Assembly: GCA_963726775.1 (NCBI GenBank)
Contig: CAVSDL010000001.1
Span: 1-64,000 of the forward strand
Source: CAIWHR01 sp963726775
Lineage (GTDB): Bacteria > Pseudomonadota > Gammaproteobacteria > Burkholderiales > Casimicrobiaceae
Direction: 5' to 3'
DNA: 64,000 bases
The translations under genes were made by a program, and so were the position numbers. This document shows positions 27,812-36,567 of the stretch, piece after piece. The stretch's first letter is position 1. Every line of letters begins with the position of its first letter. The notes below the pieces were generated by a model. It was not told the origin of the DNA. It did not search any database and saw only the letters and a program-made list of their open reading frames with translations.

Positions 27812-29055
27812 ACTATGGGCGCATCCGCAACAACGTCCGGGTCAACGATGCCCAGCTCCAGCAACTCCTTGAGAACTACCAGAGCACGGTGCTCAACGCG
27901 GTGAAGGAAGTGGAGGACGGCATGGTGGCGTTCCTGCGCAGCCGCGAGCAGGAGCGGATTCTGGCCGAGACCGAAGCGTCGGCTCGGCGTTCGCTCGCGA
28001 TCGGCAATGTCGGTTACCGTGAAGGCATTACCGATTTCCAGCGTGTGCTGGATGCCCAGAATTCGTTGCTGCGGGCACAGCAGCAAGTCGTCGCGGCGCG
28101 CAGCACGACCGTGAGCAGCGCGATCGGGACCTATCGGGCGCTCGGCGGCGGCTGGGAGATCCGTTCGGGCCAGGGTTTCGTGGACGAGGCCCGCATAGAC
28201 CCGGTGCGCTACGAGCTGGCGGTCGCCTCGGCTGAAGCCCAGCTCGCGCTCACTAGGCAAAACCTCAAGGTTGGAAGCTCGACCGTCGAAGCGGCCGCGG
28301 CCACGCTGGACGCCGCGAAGGCCGGGCTCGTCAAGGATACGCAGAACGAGGCCCGCCTGAAGCGCATCGACGCGGATGTCCCCGGCGCGATTTCGCAGCG
28401 GTCGCTGGAGTGGGCCACCACGTCCCGCATCGAAGGCGAGGCCCAGGTGGCCAGCGCCAAGGCCAACCTGCAGAAGGCGATCGAAGGGCTCGGCCCGCGC
28501 GACGAGAAGAACCCGCAGCTGCTTGCCGCGCGCGCGGCACTGGACAAGGCGAAGCTCGACTTGCAGTACACTCGCCTCATCGCGCCCAGCGACGGCATCG
28601 TGACCGATCTGCGGGTCGATGTCGGCAATTTCGCCGCGACCGGCCAGCCGCTGATGACCTTTGTGGCGGCCCAGAAGATGTGGGTCGAGGCAAACCTGAC
28701 CGAGAACAATCTGGGCCACGTCAAGCCGGGTGACGCCGTCGACCTCGTGCTCGACATCTGGCCGGACAAGACGCTGCGCGGGCGCGTGCGCAACATCACC
28801 TTTGGCGTGACCGCCGCCGAGTCCACCTCGAAGCCGGGCACGCTGCCCACGGTCCAGAACGCGCGCGACTGGCTGCGCAACGCGCAGCGCTTTCCGGTGC
28901 TGATCGATTTTGAGGATTCCGCGGAGGCCACGCAGCTCGGCGCGTGTGTCGGCAGCCAGGTCAACGTGCTCGTGTACACGGGCGATCACCCGATCCTCAA
29001 CCCGTTAGGTCGGTTCCCGATGTGGCTGAGCGCCCTGTTGTCGTATGCCTACTGA
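27801..29055 (+). pseudogene. OMF C-terminal part fused in frame to a HlyD adaptor lacking its N-terminus
   Basis: The frame first encodes the last OMF section (NILNYGRIRNNVRVND, YREGITDFQRVLDAQNS, YRALGGGWEI). At about 28196 it passes without a stop into the middle of a HlyD-type adaptor (RIDPVRYELAVASAEAQLAL), continuing through the hairpin and the second barrel half (LIAPSDGIVTDLRVDVGNF) to a normal end. Missing are the OMF tail, the intergenic part and about 90 residues of the adaptor, including its membrane anchor. No start codon with a good ribosome binding site serves this frame. Either two deletions occurred in vivo or the assembly collapsed here. Confidence 0.75.
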
Positions 29056-30157
29056 TGCAACCGTAGCGGCCGGAGCGGCAAGGGCGCGGGTGCTGGACAA
29101 CCCCAGGGCGCGCCGCATCCTGCGCTTCACCGTCGGTGTGACGCTGGCGACCGCCTACAGCACGTACGTCAACTGGCCCTTCTCGTTCCTGCTGCCGGCG
29201 CTGGTGATCCCGTTCCTGGCATTGCCCATCCCGTCGGCACCGTCGCTGCGCTACGGACTGTGGATCACGACGAAACTCATTGCCTTCGCCGGCCTCGGAA
29301 CGGTGCTGATGCTGCCGCTGCACAGCCATCAGTTGTTCGGCTTCGCCGTGGTCGCGCTCATCCTCTTCGTCAACTTCTACCTGCAGGCCGAGGGCAAGAT
29401 CACGAGCCTGAATGCCATGATCGTGATCGTCGGCATCACGCTCGTTCCGGCGTTCGGCGAGAACTCGATGGACGTGGGCGTCGAATTCGCGAAAGGCATG
29501 TCGCAATGTGCACTTGCCATGTTCCCGATCCTCTGGGTCGCCTTCGCTGCGGTGCCCGGTGGCGTATTTCCGGGCCTGCCCAACGCACCCCGGATCGAAG
29601 GCACGCCGGTGGACCGGGGCATCCTGGCGCTGCGCCCCGTGCTGGTGCTGTTGCCGCTGTTCGCGTACATGCTGACCAGCGACAACAACATTCGCTACCT
29701 GATCGGCTATTACCAGCCCGCCATGATCGCGCAGCATGCGCGCCGGGCGACCGCGCGCAAGCTGACCATCGACCTGATCCTGGCCACGCTCATCGGCGCC
29801 ACCGGTGGACTGATCATGTGGTGGCTGATGAAGCTGTGGCCGTCGTGGTTCTGGTTCGTCCTGGTGATGGCGCTGTACTCGCTCTTCTACGCGACCCGCA
29901 TCTTCGGCCACGGACCTGGCGCGCTGACGCCGAACTACTACCGATGGAGCTACGGCCTGACGACACTGGTCTTCATCGTCTTCCCGGACGCCCTGACCCA
30001 GGGGTTTACGGGCGACGATCCGAACATGAAGTTCTACGAGCGCATCGTCGACTACATGCTCGTCACCTCGTATTCGGTTTTCGCCGTCCTGCTCTTCGAC
30101 GCAGTCGTGGATCGCCTGCGCGCTTTCCGCAGGCGATTTGCGCGTGGCCAACCATGA
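29045..30157 (+). CDS. DUF2955 (FUSC-like) membrane permease
   Basis: A 370-residue inner-membrane protein with about ten hydrophobic segments in two groups, the first at about 20-165 and the second at about 205-360. The stretch NWPFSFLLPALVIPFLALP and the block YYQPAMIAQHARRATARKL resemble DUF2955 proteins, which pair with HlyD adaptors and OMFs and are related to the AaeB/FUSC aromatic acid exporters. The ATG overlaps the end of the fused adaptor frame by 11 bases. It is intact while its two partners are deletion-damaged, so it may be orphaned. Confidence 0.8.
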   Translation: MPTDATVAAGAARARVLDNPRARRILRFTVGVTLATAYSTYVNWPFSFLLPALVIPFLALPIPSAPSLRYGLWITTKLIAFAGLGTVLMLPLHSHQLFGFAVVALILFVNFYLQAEGKITSLNAMIVIVGITLVPAFGENSMDVGVEFAKGMSQCALAMFPILWVAFAAVPGGVFPGLPNAPRIEGTPVDRGILALRPVLVLLPLFAYMLTSDNNIRYLIGYYQPAMIAQHARRATARKLTIDLILATLIGATGGLIMWWLMKLWPSWFWFVLVMALYSLFYATRIFGHGPGALTPNYYRWSYGLTTLVFIVFPDALTQGFTGDDPNMKFYERIVDYMLVTSYSVFAVLLFDAVVDRLRAFRRRFARGQP

Positions 30158-30220
30158 CGCGGAACACGCCGCCTTGAACGTGATGACGATGACTGGAGCG
30201 ACAACAAACGGCGGAAGGCA

Positions 30221-30892
30221 ATGAGCGAGCGTCCGCGTGAGGTCGAAACGGCGCGCGAGCCGATACTTAGCCCGGTTGACCGCGTTTCGGAGCTTCTCTT
30301 CGGCCTGTTCATGGCGCTCACGTTCGTCGGTGCGGTGTCGGTCGCGGAATCGGGGCGCGACGAGATCCGCAAGATGTTCGCCGCCGCCCTGGGTTGCAAC
30401 CTCGCCTGGGGCCTCGTCGACGCGGTCATGTACCTGGTACGCACGGTCACGGATCGCGGAAGGTCGCTCACGCTCGTCCATTCTGTCCGCGCGGCTGCTG
30501 ACGCGGGAGCCGGGCGCCGGCTGATCGAGAGTTCCCTCTCGCGAGGCGGGGCGAGTTTCGTCTCGGAGGCGGAGATCGAGGCGATCCGCGGGCGAATCGT
30601 CGCGCGTTCGTCGGTGCCGGCAAAGCCCACTCTGCGGTGGGGCGACCTGCTCGCGGCCGTCGGCATCTTCCTGATCGTGACAGCGTCGACCTTTCCCGTT
30701 GTGCTGCCCTTCCTGCTGATCCAGGATGTCGCCATGGCGATGGCCCTGTCCCGGGGCGTCGCGTTGGCGATGCTGTTCTTCGGGGGGCTCGCCCTTGGGC
30801 GTTTCGCGGGCTACAGCAGTTGGAAGGCCGGATTGTGGATGGTGGGGCTCGGCACCGCGCTCGTGGCCGCGATCACGGCGCTCGGCGGATGA
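30221..30892 (+). CDS. VIT1/CCC1-like membrane protein, copy 2
   Basis: A 223-residue protein with four to five hydrophobic segments: after a short charged start the block VDRVSELLFGLFMALTFVGAVSV, then LGCNLAWGLVDAVMYLV, a cytosolic helix pair, and two C-terminal segments (LLAAVGIFLIVTASTFPVVLPFLL and GLALGRFAGYSSW...). It is the intact counterpart of the gene at 23152 and lacks that gene's ZIP-like extension. GGAAGG precedes the ATG. Its stop overlaps the ATG of the outer-membrane-type gene (ATGA). The VIT/CCC1 fold is associated with iron and manganese transport, but the conserved metal residues were not verified here. Confidence 0.72.
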   Translation: MSERPREVETAREPILSPVDRVSELLFGLFMALTFVGAVSVAESGRDEIRKMFAAALGCNLAWGLVDAVMYLVRTVTDRGRSLTLVHSVRAAADAGAGRRLIESSLSRGGASFVSEAEIEAIRGRIVARSSVPAKPTLRWGDLLAAVGIFLIVTASTFPVVLPFLLIQDVAMAMALSRGVALAMLFFGGLALGRFAGYSSWKAGLWMVGLGTALVAAITALGG

Positions 30893-31539
30893 AGGCCGCA
30901 CTGCGCACCTTCGCGGCTCTCACGGCTGTTGTGGCCACGACAGCGCTCGCCGGTGAAGACGAACGCGCCGGGACCACCGCTGCCGCTCCCAAGGATCCAT
31001 CGTGGGAATTCGCGCTCACCGCATATCCCACGGTCGTTCGCGGTGGCGACAACTATACGTCGGCGATCGCGACCGCCGATCGCGGCCCGCTTCACCTCGA
31101 GGCACGGTACAACTACGAATCGGTCGGCGCCCGCTCGGCCTTCGTCGGATGGAACTTTTCCGGCGGCGAGACGATCACCTGGGAGTTGACGCCGCTTCTC
31201 GGTGGCGCATGGGGGACGACACAGGCGTTCGTGCCGGGACTCGAGGCCACGGTAACCTGGGGGCTGCTCGACTTCTACGTCGAGGCCGAGTACGTGCGCG
31301 ATGGCCGAGAACATGTCAATAGCTATACCTACGCGTGGAACGAACTGGGGTTCCGCCCGGTCGACTGGCTGCGCGTCGGGATTGCCGGCCAGCGAACCCG
31401 AATCTACGGCGACGCCCGAGAGTTCCAGCGCGGCCCGTTCGCGCAGTTGACCTGGGGCCCCGTCACGGTTGGCGGCTACTGGTTCAATCCGGGGTCGAAC
31501 AAGCAGATTTTCGTCGGTATGCTCGGCGCGACCTTTTGA
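30240..31539 (+). repeat. right copy of an inverted duplicated gene pair
   Basis: This pair mirrors the left copy at 22505-23810. Together they bound about 6.4 kb with the bestrophin-like, patatin, glycine-zipper and efflux genes. Such inverted homology could support inversion of the segment; no mobile-element gene is visible. Confidence 0.8.
30889..31539 (+). CDS. small outer-membrane-type protein, copy 2
   Basis: A 216-residue protein with signal peptide (ending ALAG) and alternating aromatic strands: FALTAYPTVVRGGDNYTSAI, LEARYNYESVG, ELTPLLGGAWG, DFYVEAEYVRDG, LGFRPVDWLRVGIAGQRTR, and a terminal Phe (MLGATF). It is coupled to the VIT-like gene by an ATGA overlap, as in copy 1. The strict conservation of the inner strands between copies and the coupling imply that it works with the VIT-like membrane protein, perhaps as an outer-membrane route for the same substrate. 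That is inference. Confidence 0.72.
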   Translation: MKAALRTFAALTAVVATTALAGEDERAGTTAAAPKDPSWEFALTAYPTVVRGGDNYTSAIATADRGPLHLEARYNYESVGARSAFVGWNFSGGETITWELTPLLGGAWGTTQAFVPGLEATVTWGLLDFYVEAEYVRDGREHVNSYTYAWNELGFRPVDWLRVGIAGQRTRIYGDAREFQRGPFAQLTWGPVTVGGYWFNPGSNKQIFVGMLGATF

Positions 31540-31621
31540 GTCATGGCCACGAAGAAGCGTCCGTCGGTCGCGACGGAACGTCTCCTTCGCCCAATTCGCT
31601 GAACTAGCGGGAGCCAATCGC

Positions 31622-33323
31622 ATGACGCAGACCACCGATCACGAAACACGCCGGCGAGCCGGATGCTCCCTCGCTGCGCTTCGACGTCGTCGCCGGTCTC
31701 ACGGCGGCCGCGGTCGTGTTGCCGAAGGCCATGGCCTACGCGACGGTCGCCGGGTTGCCCGTCGCCGTAGGTCTCTATACCGCCTTCATCCCGATGGCGA
31801 TCTACGCGCTGCTCGGCTCGTCGCGCGTGCTCAGCGTCAGCTCGACGACCACGCTGGCGATCCTGGCCGGCACGCAGCTCGGGCTGGCGGTGCCGGACGG
31901 CGACGCGGCGAAGCTCGTCACGGCGACGGCCACGCTGACCGCGCTGGTCGGCGCGATGCTGCTGGTGGCGAGGCTGATGCGCCTGGGGTTCGTCGCCAAT
32001 TTCATCTCCGCGCCGGTGCTGACCGGTTTCAAGGCGGGCATCGGCCTCGTGATCGTGCTCGACCAGGTGCCGAAGCTCCTCGGAATCCACATCACCAAGC
32101 AGGGGTTCTTCGCCGACCTGACGAGCGTCGCGCAGCACGTTCCCGACACTTCGCTGCTGACGCTGGCCGTGGCCGCGGCGACGTTTGCGATATTGATCGG
32201 CATGGACCGGCTGTGGCCGCACTCTCCGGCGCCGCTGGTCGCCGTCGGCGGCGGCATCGCCGCGTCGTGGTACTTCGGCCTGAAGGCCGCAGGGGTCTCG
32301 ACCGTCGGCCTCATTCCGCAGGGCTTCCCGTCGCTCACGCTGCCGGACCTCGCGCTGATCGAGCAGCTGGTGCCGGGCGCGCTCGGCATCGCGCTGATGA
32401 GCTTCACCGAAACGATCGCCGCGGGTCGTGCCTTCGCCCGCCCGGCCGACCCTCCGATCAATGCCAACCGCGAGCTGATCGCCACCGGAGCGGCCAATAT
32501 CGGCGGCGCGCTGTTCGGCGCGATGCCGGCCGGCGGCGGGACGTCGCAGACCGCCGTCGTGCGCGCTGCCGGTGGCCGGTCGCAGAAGGCGTCGCTGGTG
32601 ACGGCGGGCACCGCGGTGGCGACCATGCTGCTGCTGGCACCGTTGCTGGGCCTGCTGCCGAACGCCACGCTGGCGGCGGTGGTCATCGTCTATTCGGTCG
32701 GGCTGATCCAGCCGATGGAATTCCTCGCCATACGCAAGGTGCGTACCATGGAGTTTCGCTGGGCGATCATCGCTGCGCTCGGCGTGCTGGCGTTCGGTAC
32801 GCTGACCGGCATCGTCGTGGCGATCATCGTGTCGCTGGTCGGCCTGTCGAGCCAGGCTGCCCGCCCGCGCGTGTCCGTCATCGGCCGCAAGCGCGGAGCC
32901 GACGTGCTGCGACCGCTGTCGCCCGAGCACCCCGACGACGAGACCTTCGAGGGCCTGCTGATCGTGCGGCCCGAGGGACGCCTCTTCTTCGTCAACGCCC
33001 AGGATGTGGCGGACCGGATCGGCGCGCTGGTGGAACAGTACAAGCCGCGCGTGCTGGCGGTCGACATGAGCCGCGTGCCCGACATCGAGTACTCGGCGCT
33101 GCAGGCGCTGATGGAGGGCGAGAAACGCGCGACCGAAAGCGGCGCCGTCGTGTGGCTGGCGGGGCTGAATCCCGGCGTGCTCGAGGTCGTGCGCCAGGCC
33201 GGGCTGGACGAGCGGCTCGGGCGCGAGCGCATGCTGTTCAACGCGCGCGCGGCGATCGAGCGCTATCAGGCGCTACAGTCGCAGCCGGCAGAGGCGAATG
33301 GCGGATCGTCGGGGTCGCGTTGA
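31622..33323 (+). CDS. SulP-family anion transporter with STAS domain (one apparent frameshift)
   Basis: SLC26/SulP membrane transporter, 566 residues once restored. The frame from 31716 opens with LPKAMAYATVAGLPVAVGLYTAF, the family signature, runs through about 12 hydrophobic segments, and ends in a cytosolic STAS domain (RPEGRLFFVNAQDVADRI... to AVDMSRVPDIEYSAL). The ATG at 31622, with GGGAG 9 bases upstream, reads MTQTTDHE and needs one base removed near 31646 to continue as EPDAPSLRFDVVAGLTAAAVV, the normal SulP N-terminus. The substrate (sulfate, bicarbonate or dicarboxylate) is open. Its last 51 bases overlap the convergent GNAT gene. Confidence 0.87.
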
Positions 33324-33794
33324 GACGGCGAAACCGACGCGCTCCGCGAGCCGAAGCATCGGCTTGTTGACGGCCAGCACGAAGCCTTCCATTTCCTTCA
33401 GTCCGCACCGTCTCGCCGCATCGACCAGCGCGGCAAGCATCGTGCGCCCGAGCCCCGCCCCGCCGTAGTCGGCGGCGATGGTGACGGCGAACTCGCAGGT
33501 CGCCGGGTCGCCGCCGATCACGAAGATCGCGGTTCCCACGATGTCGATCCCGTCGGCCGCCGGAACCGTCGCCACGATTCCATTTCCGCTCGCCGGAAAC
33601 GATGCGAGAGCCTTGCGCAATCTTTCGAGGTTGGGCTCCTTGACCGTGCGCATGAAGCGCATGTAGCGGGCATCGGGGCTCAGCCGGTCAAAGGCCTGCA
33701 GCATTTCCGGCTCGTCCGCCGGGCGCATCGCGCGGATGTGGACGGCGCGCCCGTCGCGCAGCGTGACGTCGGATTCGATGCCTTCGGGGTCCAT
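33273..33794 (-). CDS. GNAT-family acetyltransferase
   Basis: A 173-residue N-acetyltransferase with the acetyl-CoA motif A visible as IAADYGGAGLGRTMLAALVDAAR (Q/R-x-x-G-x-G/A type) and the beta-strand FAVTIAADY before it. The N-terminal part, VHIRAMRPADEPEMLQAFDRLSPDARYMRFM, is the pattern seen in the catalytic domain of Pat-type protein lysine acetyltransferases. The C-terminus is Arg-rich and overlaps the end of the SulP gene, so the last residues may be forced by that overlap. The true substrate is unknown. Confidence 0.82.
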   Translation of the reverse strand: MDPEGIESDVTLRDGRAVHIRAMRPADEPEMLQAFDRLSPDARYMRFMRTVKEPNLERLRKALASFPASGNGIVATVPAADGIDIVGTAIFVIGGDPATCEFAVTIAADYGGAGLGRTMLAALVDAARRCGLKEMEGFVLAVNKPMLRLAERVGFAVSTRPRRSAIRLCRLRL

Positions 33795-33872
33795 ATCGGC
33801 TTCAGTCGAGTGGCCGGACGGCGCGGCGGGCGCCGTCCACGCCCGGGAGTCTGTCCGCGCGCGCAGCCCGCG

Positions 33873-34712
33873 TCAACGCCGCTTGCTCCAGTGGACGAAC
33901 GCGACCATCGTCACCCCCAGGCCGAGCGCGTAGCCGATCACCGCGGCCGTCACGCCGGGCGGCGTGTGATTGACGGTGGCGATCACCAGCGCCAGCCCCG
34001 GGTTGCGCATCGCCGCGGCGACGGCGGCGGCGGGTCGCACGTCGGCGTCGCGCCACGCGAACGCCGCGCCTACCGCCAGTGCGCACAGCGTCATCGCCAC
34101 GCCGGCGATCGTCGGCGTCCAGCCCACCGCGGCGATGATCGGCGGCAGGTCGACGAGCACAGCGATCGACAGCAACAGCAGCAGCACGTTGCCGACGCGT
34201 ACCAGCGGCCCTTCCAGTTTCGCCGCGATGGCGGGGCGCACGCCGCGCAGCGCGGCGCCGAGGGCCATGGGAAACAGCTGGGCCAGGAAGACCTGGCGGC
34301 CGATGTGGAACGGCGTGACCGTGAAATCGACGGCGAAGATCCAGTCGAGGATCGCGACGCTCGCCGGTACCGTCAGCACCGCCAGCAGCACGATCGCGAG
34401 GTGCAGCGCCGGTGCGAACGCGCGGTTGCCGCCGGCGTCGAGCGCGCGCCGCAACGCGACCGGCGCACCGGGCGAAATCGCCATCAGCACGATGCCCGCC
34501 GCGACCGGACCTGTCAGCGCGAACGCCTTGACCGCGAGCACGGCGAGCGCCGGCACCGGCACGACGACCGCGAAGACCACCGCCGCGAGCACGACGCGCC
34601 GCTGCAGCGCCGCCGCGATCTGCTCGCGCCCGAGCATCAGCCCCAGCGCGAACATGACGGCGAACACCGTCGCCGTCGCGAACAGGCCGATCCATGGAAA
34701 GGGTATGAGCAT
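33873..34712 (-). CDS. BASS-family transporter (bile acid:sodium symporter-like)
   Basis: A 279-residue inner-membrane protein with about nine to ten hydrophobic segments. The pattern VFAVMFALGLMLGREQI, GIVLMAISPGAPVAL, and MRNPGLALVIATVNH is characteristic of the bile acid:Na+ symporter superfamily, where the conserved E/N-x-G-x-x-L-A helix contributes to the sodium site. Bacterial members carry organic acids, pantoate or arsenite; nothing here narrows that. It is divergent from the RND pump with 337 bases between. Confidence 0.8.
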   Translation of the reverse strand: MLIPFPWIGLFATATVFAVMFALGLMLGREQIAAALQRRVVLAAVVFAVVVPVPALAVLAVKAFALTGPVAAGIVLMAISPGAPVALRRALDAGGNRAFAPALHLAIVLLAVLTVPASVAILDWIFAVDFTVTPFHIGRQVFLAQLFPMALGAALRGVRPAIAAKLEGPLVRVGNVLLLLLSIAVLVDLPPIIAAVGWTPTIAGVAMTLCALAVGAAFAWRDADVRPAAAVAAAMRNPGLALVIATVNHTPPGVTAAVIGYALGLGVTMVAFVHWSKRR

Positions 34713-35049
34713 CGGGGGTTTCGAGCATGGCGTCGGGGAATGCAGCGGCGCGGTCCCTTCGTCGTGATCCCGCCGCCCTGGAACGGCACGATGCCGCCGC
34801 CAGGACGAATTCTAGACGCATCCCGATCGGCATCGGGCCATCCGTTCGGGGTGAGAAGCGGCACTCGTCGAAGCACATCGGACAATCGCGGCGAAACCGA
34901 TGCAGCCGAACGCGCGCGGGGCCCGCGCGACCCTGTCCCAGGTCGACAAAATCGGGGCGATACGGTACAAATGCCGGCTGCCGCGGCCGTTCTTGCTGGT
35001 CACTAGAGGCCAGTTCCTTTCCCTCCAACTCCGCCTGGAGTTTGCGCCG
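34713..35049. other. divergent control region, no gene
   Basis: The region separates the BASS gene from the RND adaptor gene. Frames that run through it are shadows. It contains a candidate plus-strand promoter (listed separately). No regulator gene for the RND pump is adjacent, unlike most AcrR-controlled pumps. Confidence 0.6.
34943..34971 (+). promoter_or_regulatory. candidate sigma-70 promoter of the RND operon
   Basis: TCGACA at 34943-34948 (5 of 6 to TTGACA), a 17-base spacer, and TACAAA at 34966-34971 (4 of 6 to TATAAT). It would give a leader of about 70 bases before the ATG at 35050. Confidence 0.5.
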
Positions 35050-36555
35050 ATGAATCCTGCGGATCGACATCTTGTCCATGCCCGAGCAGCGCGGTCGCTC
35101 GCCGCCGCGCTGTGCGCATCGCTCGCGCTGCTCGCCGGCTGCGGCAAGGACGACAAGAAGGACGCCGCGCGGCCGCCGATCGAGGTGACGGCGCTCGCGG
35201 TTGCCGCGCGTGACGTGCCGATCAGCTCGGTCTACGTGGCGCAGACGCAGAGCTCGCAGGCGGTCAACATCTCGGCGCGCGTGTCGGGCTTCCTCGACAA
35301 GCGCGTGTACACCGAAGGCGCGGTGGTAAAGGCCGGCCAGGTCCTGTTCCGGATGGACCAGAAGCCGTTCCAGGCGCAGGTCGACGCGGCGGCGGCGGCG
35401 CTGCAGCGAAACCAGGCGGCGCTCGACGTCGCCCAGGCCAATCTCGCGCGCACCAAGCCGCTCGCGCAGCAGAACGCGCTGTCGCAGAAGGACCTCGACG
35501 ACGCGCAGGGACAGTACGAGCAGTCGGCGGCCGCGGTCGCGCAGTCGAAGGCGCAGCTCGAATCGGCCAAGCTCGACCTTTCGTACACGACCATCGCCTC
35601 GCCCGTCGACGGGGTGAGCAGCTTCGCCGCGGTGGCCGACGGCACCTACGTCAACGCGCAGAACAGCCAGTTGACGACGGTTTCGGTCCTGACGCCGATG
35701 TGGATCAATTTCAGCATCTCCGAGAACGAGATGGAGCGCATCCGCAGCCAGGTGCAGAAGGGCCTGGTCAGGCTGCCCGACGGCAATCAGTTCGCCGTGG
35801 AGATCGAGCTCGTCGATGGCAGCCTGTTTCCCTACAAGGGCAAGATCACCTTCGCCGATCCTTCGTACAACTCGCAGACCGGAACCTTCCTGATCCGGGC
35901 GTCGGTCGACAATCCCAGGGGCGTGCTGCGGCCCAACCAGTACGTGCGCACGCGGCTGCAGGGCGCCATCCGTCCGAACGCGATCCTCGTCCCGCAGCGC
36001 ACGGTGCAGCAGGGCGCGAAGGGCCACTTCGTCTGGGTCGTCAACAAGGAATCGAAGGCGGAGCTGCGGCCGGTCGTCGTCGGCGACTGGCACGGCGACA
36101 ACTGGTTCATCACCCAGGGTCTCGCCGCCGGCGACCGCGTCGTCGTCGACGGCGCGCTGCGGCTCGCACCGGACGCGCCGGTCAAGGCGACCCCCTACGT
36201 GCCCAAGCCCGGACCCGAGACGGCGCCGGTGTCGAGTCCGCCGGGAGCATCGCTGGTCGTGCATTTCGCGACCGGCAAGTCGACGCTTGATGCCGAGGCT
36301 CTCCGGCTGCTCAAGGGGTTCGCGCCGGCAATGCGGGACGGCTCGAATGCGATCGACGTGACCGGGTTCGCCGATCGCAGCGGCAGCTACGCCGCCAACG
36401 TCGAACTGGCCAGGCGGCGCGCGCTCGCCGTCCGCGGCGCGCTGCTGGCCGAGGGCATCCCCGAAGCGCGCCTGCGCCTGAAGCCGCCGCAGGACGTCAC
36501 CGGCAGCGGCAGCGCCGAGCAGGCGCGGCGCGTCGAGCTCGTCGTCGGAAAATAG
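35050..36555 (+). CDS. RND periplasmic adaptor with C-terminal OmpA-like domain
   Basis: Membrane fusion protein of a tripartite RND pump, 501 residues. A lipoprotein signal ends in LLAGC (about residue 32). The adaptor part (about 45-385) has the normal order: barrel half with ISARVSGFLDKRVYTEGAVVKAGQVLF, alpha hairpin, TIASPVDGV, and the outer barrel NPRGVLRPNQYVRTRL. Residues 401-501 are extra: VVHFATGKSTLDAEA, VTGFADRSGSYAANVELARRRALAVRGAL and a basic end form an OmpA-like peptidoglycan-binding domain, with Asp and Arg at the expected ligand positions. The usual AcrA-type adaptor ends near residue 400. The ATG at 35050 has GGAG upstream and gives the proper signal. The permease starts 12 bases after the stop. 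Confidence 0.9.
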   Translation: MNPADRHLVHARAARSLAAALCASLALLAGCGKDDKKDAARPPIEVTALAVAARDVPISSVYVAQTQSSQAVNISARVSGFLDKRVYTEGAVVKAGQVLFRMDQKPFQAQVDAAAAALQRNQAALDVAQANLARTKPLAQQNALSQKDLDDAQGQYEQSAAAVAQSKAQLESAKLDLSYTTIASPVDGVSSFAAVADGTYVNAQNSQLTTVSVLTPMWINFSISENEMERIRSQVQKGLVRLPDGNQFAVEIELVDGSLFPYKGKITFADPSYNSQTGTFLIRASVDNPRGVLRPNQYVRTRLQGAIRPNAILVPQRTVQQGAKGHFVWVVNKESKAELRPVVVGDWHGDNWFITQGLAAGDRVVVDGALRLAPDAPVKATPYVPKPGPETAPVSSPPGASLVVHFATGKSTLDAEALRLLKGFAPAMRDGSNAIDVTGFADRSGSYAANVELARRRALAVRGALLAEGIPEARLRLKPPQDVTGSGSAEQARRVELVVGK

Positions 36556-36567
36556 GCCGGCGCCGAC

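Noticed and set aside
22505..31539. The inverted gene pairs as ends of a composite transposon
   Set aside because: No transposase, short terminal inverted repeats or target duplications were seen, and the copies have diverged by about a quarter in protein sequence.
33802..36264. An 820-codon minus-strand frame covering the BASS gene and RND adaptor
   Set aside because: It crosses a divergent control region and two real genes in other frames, without family motifs.
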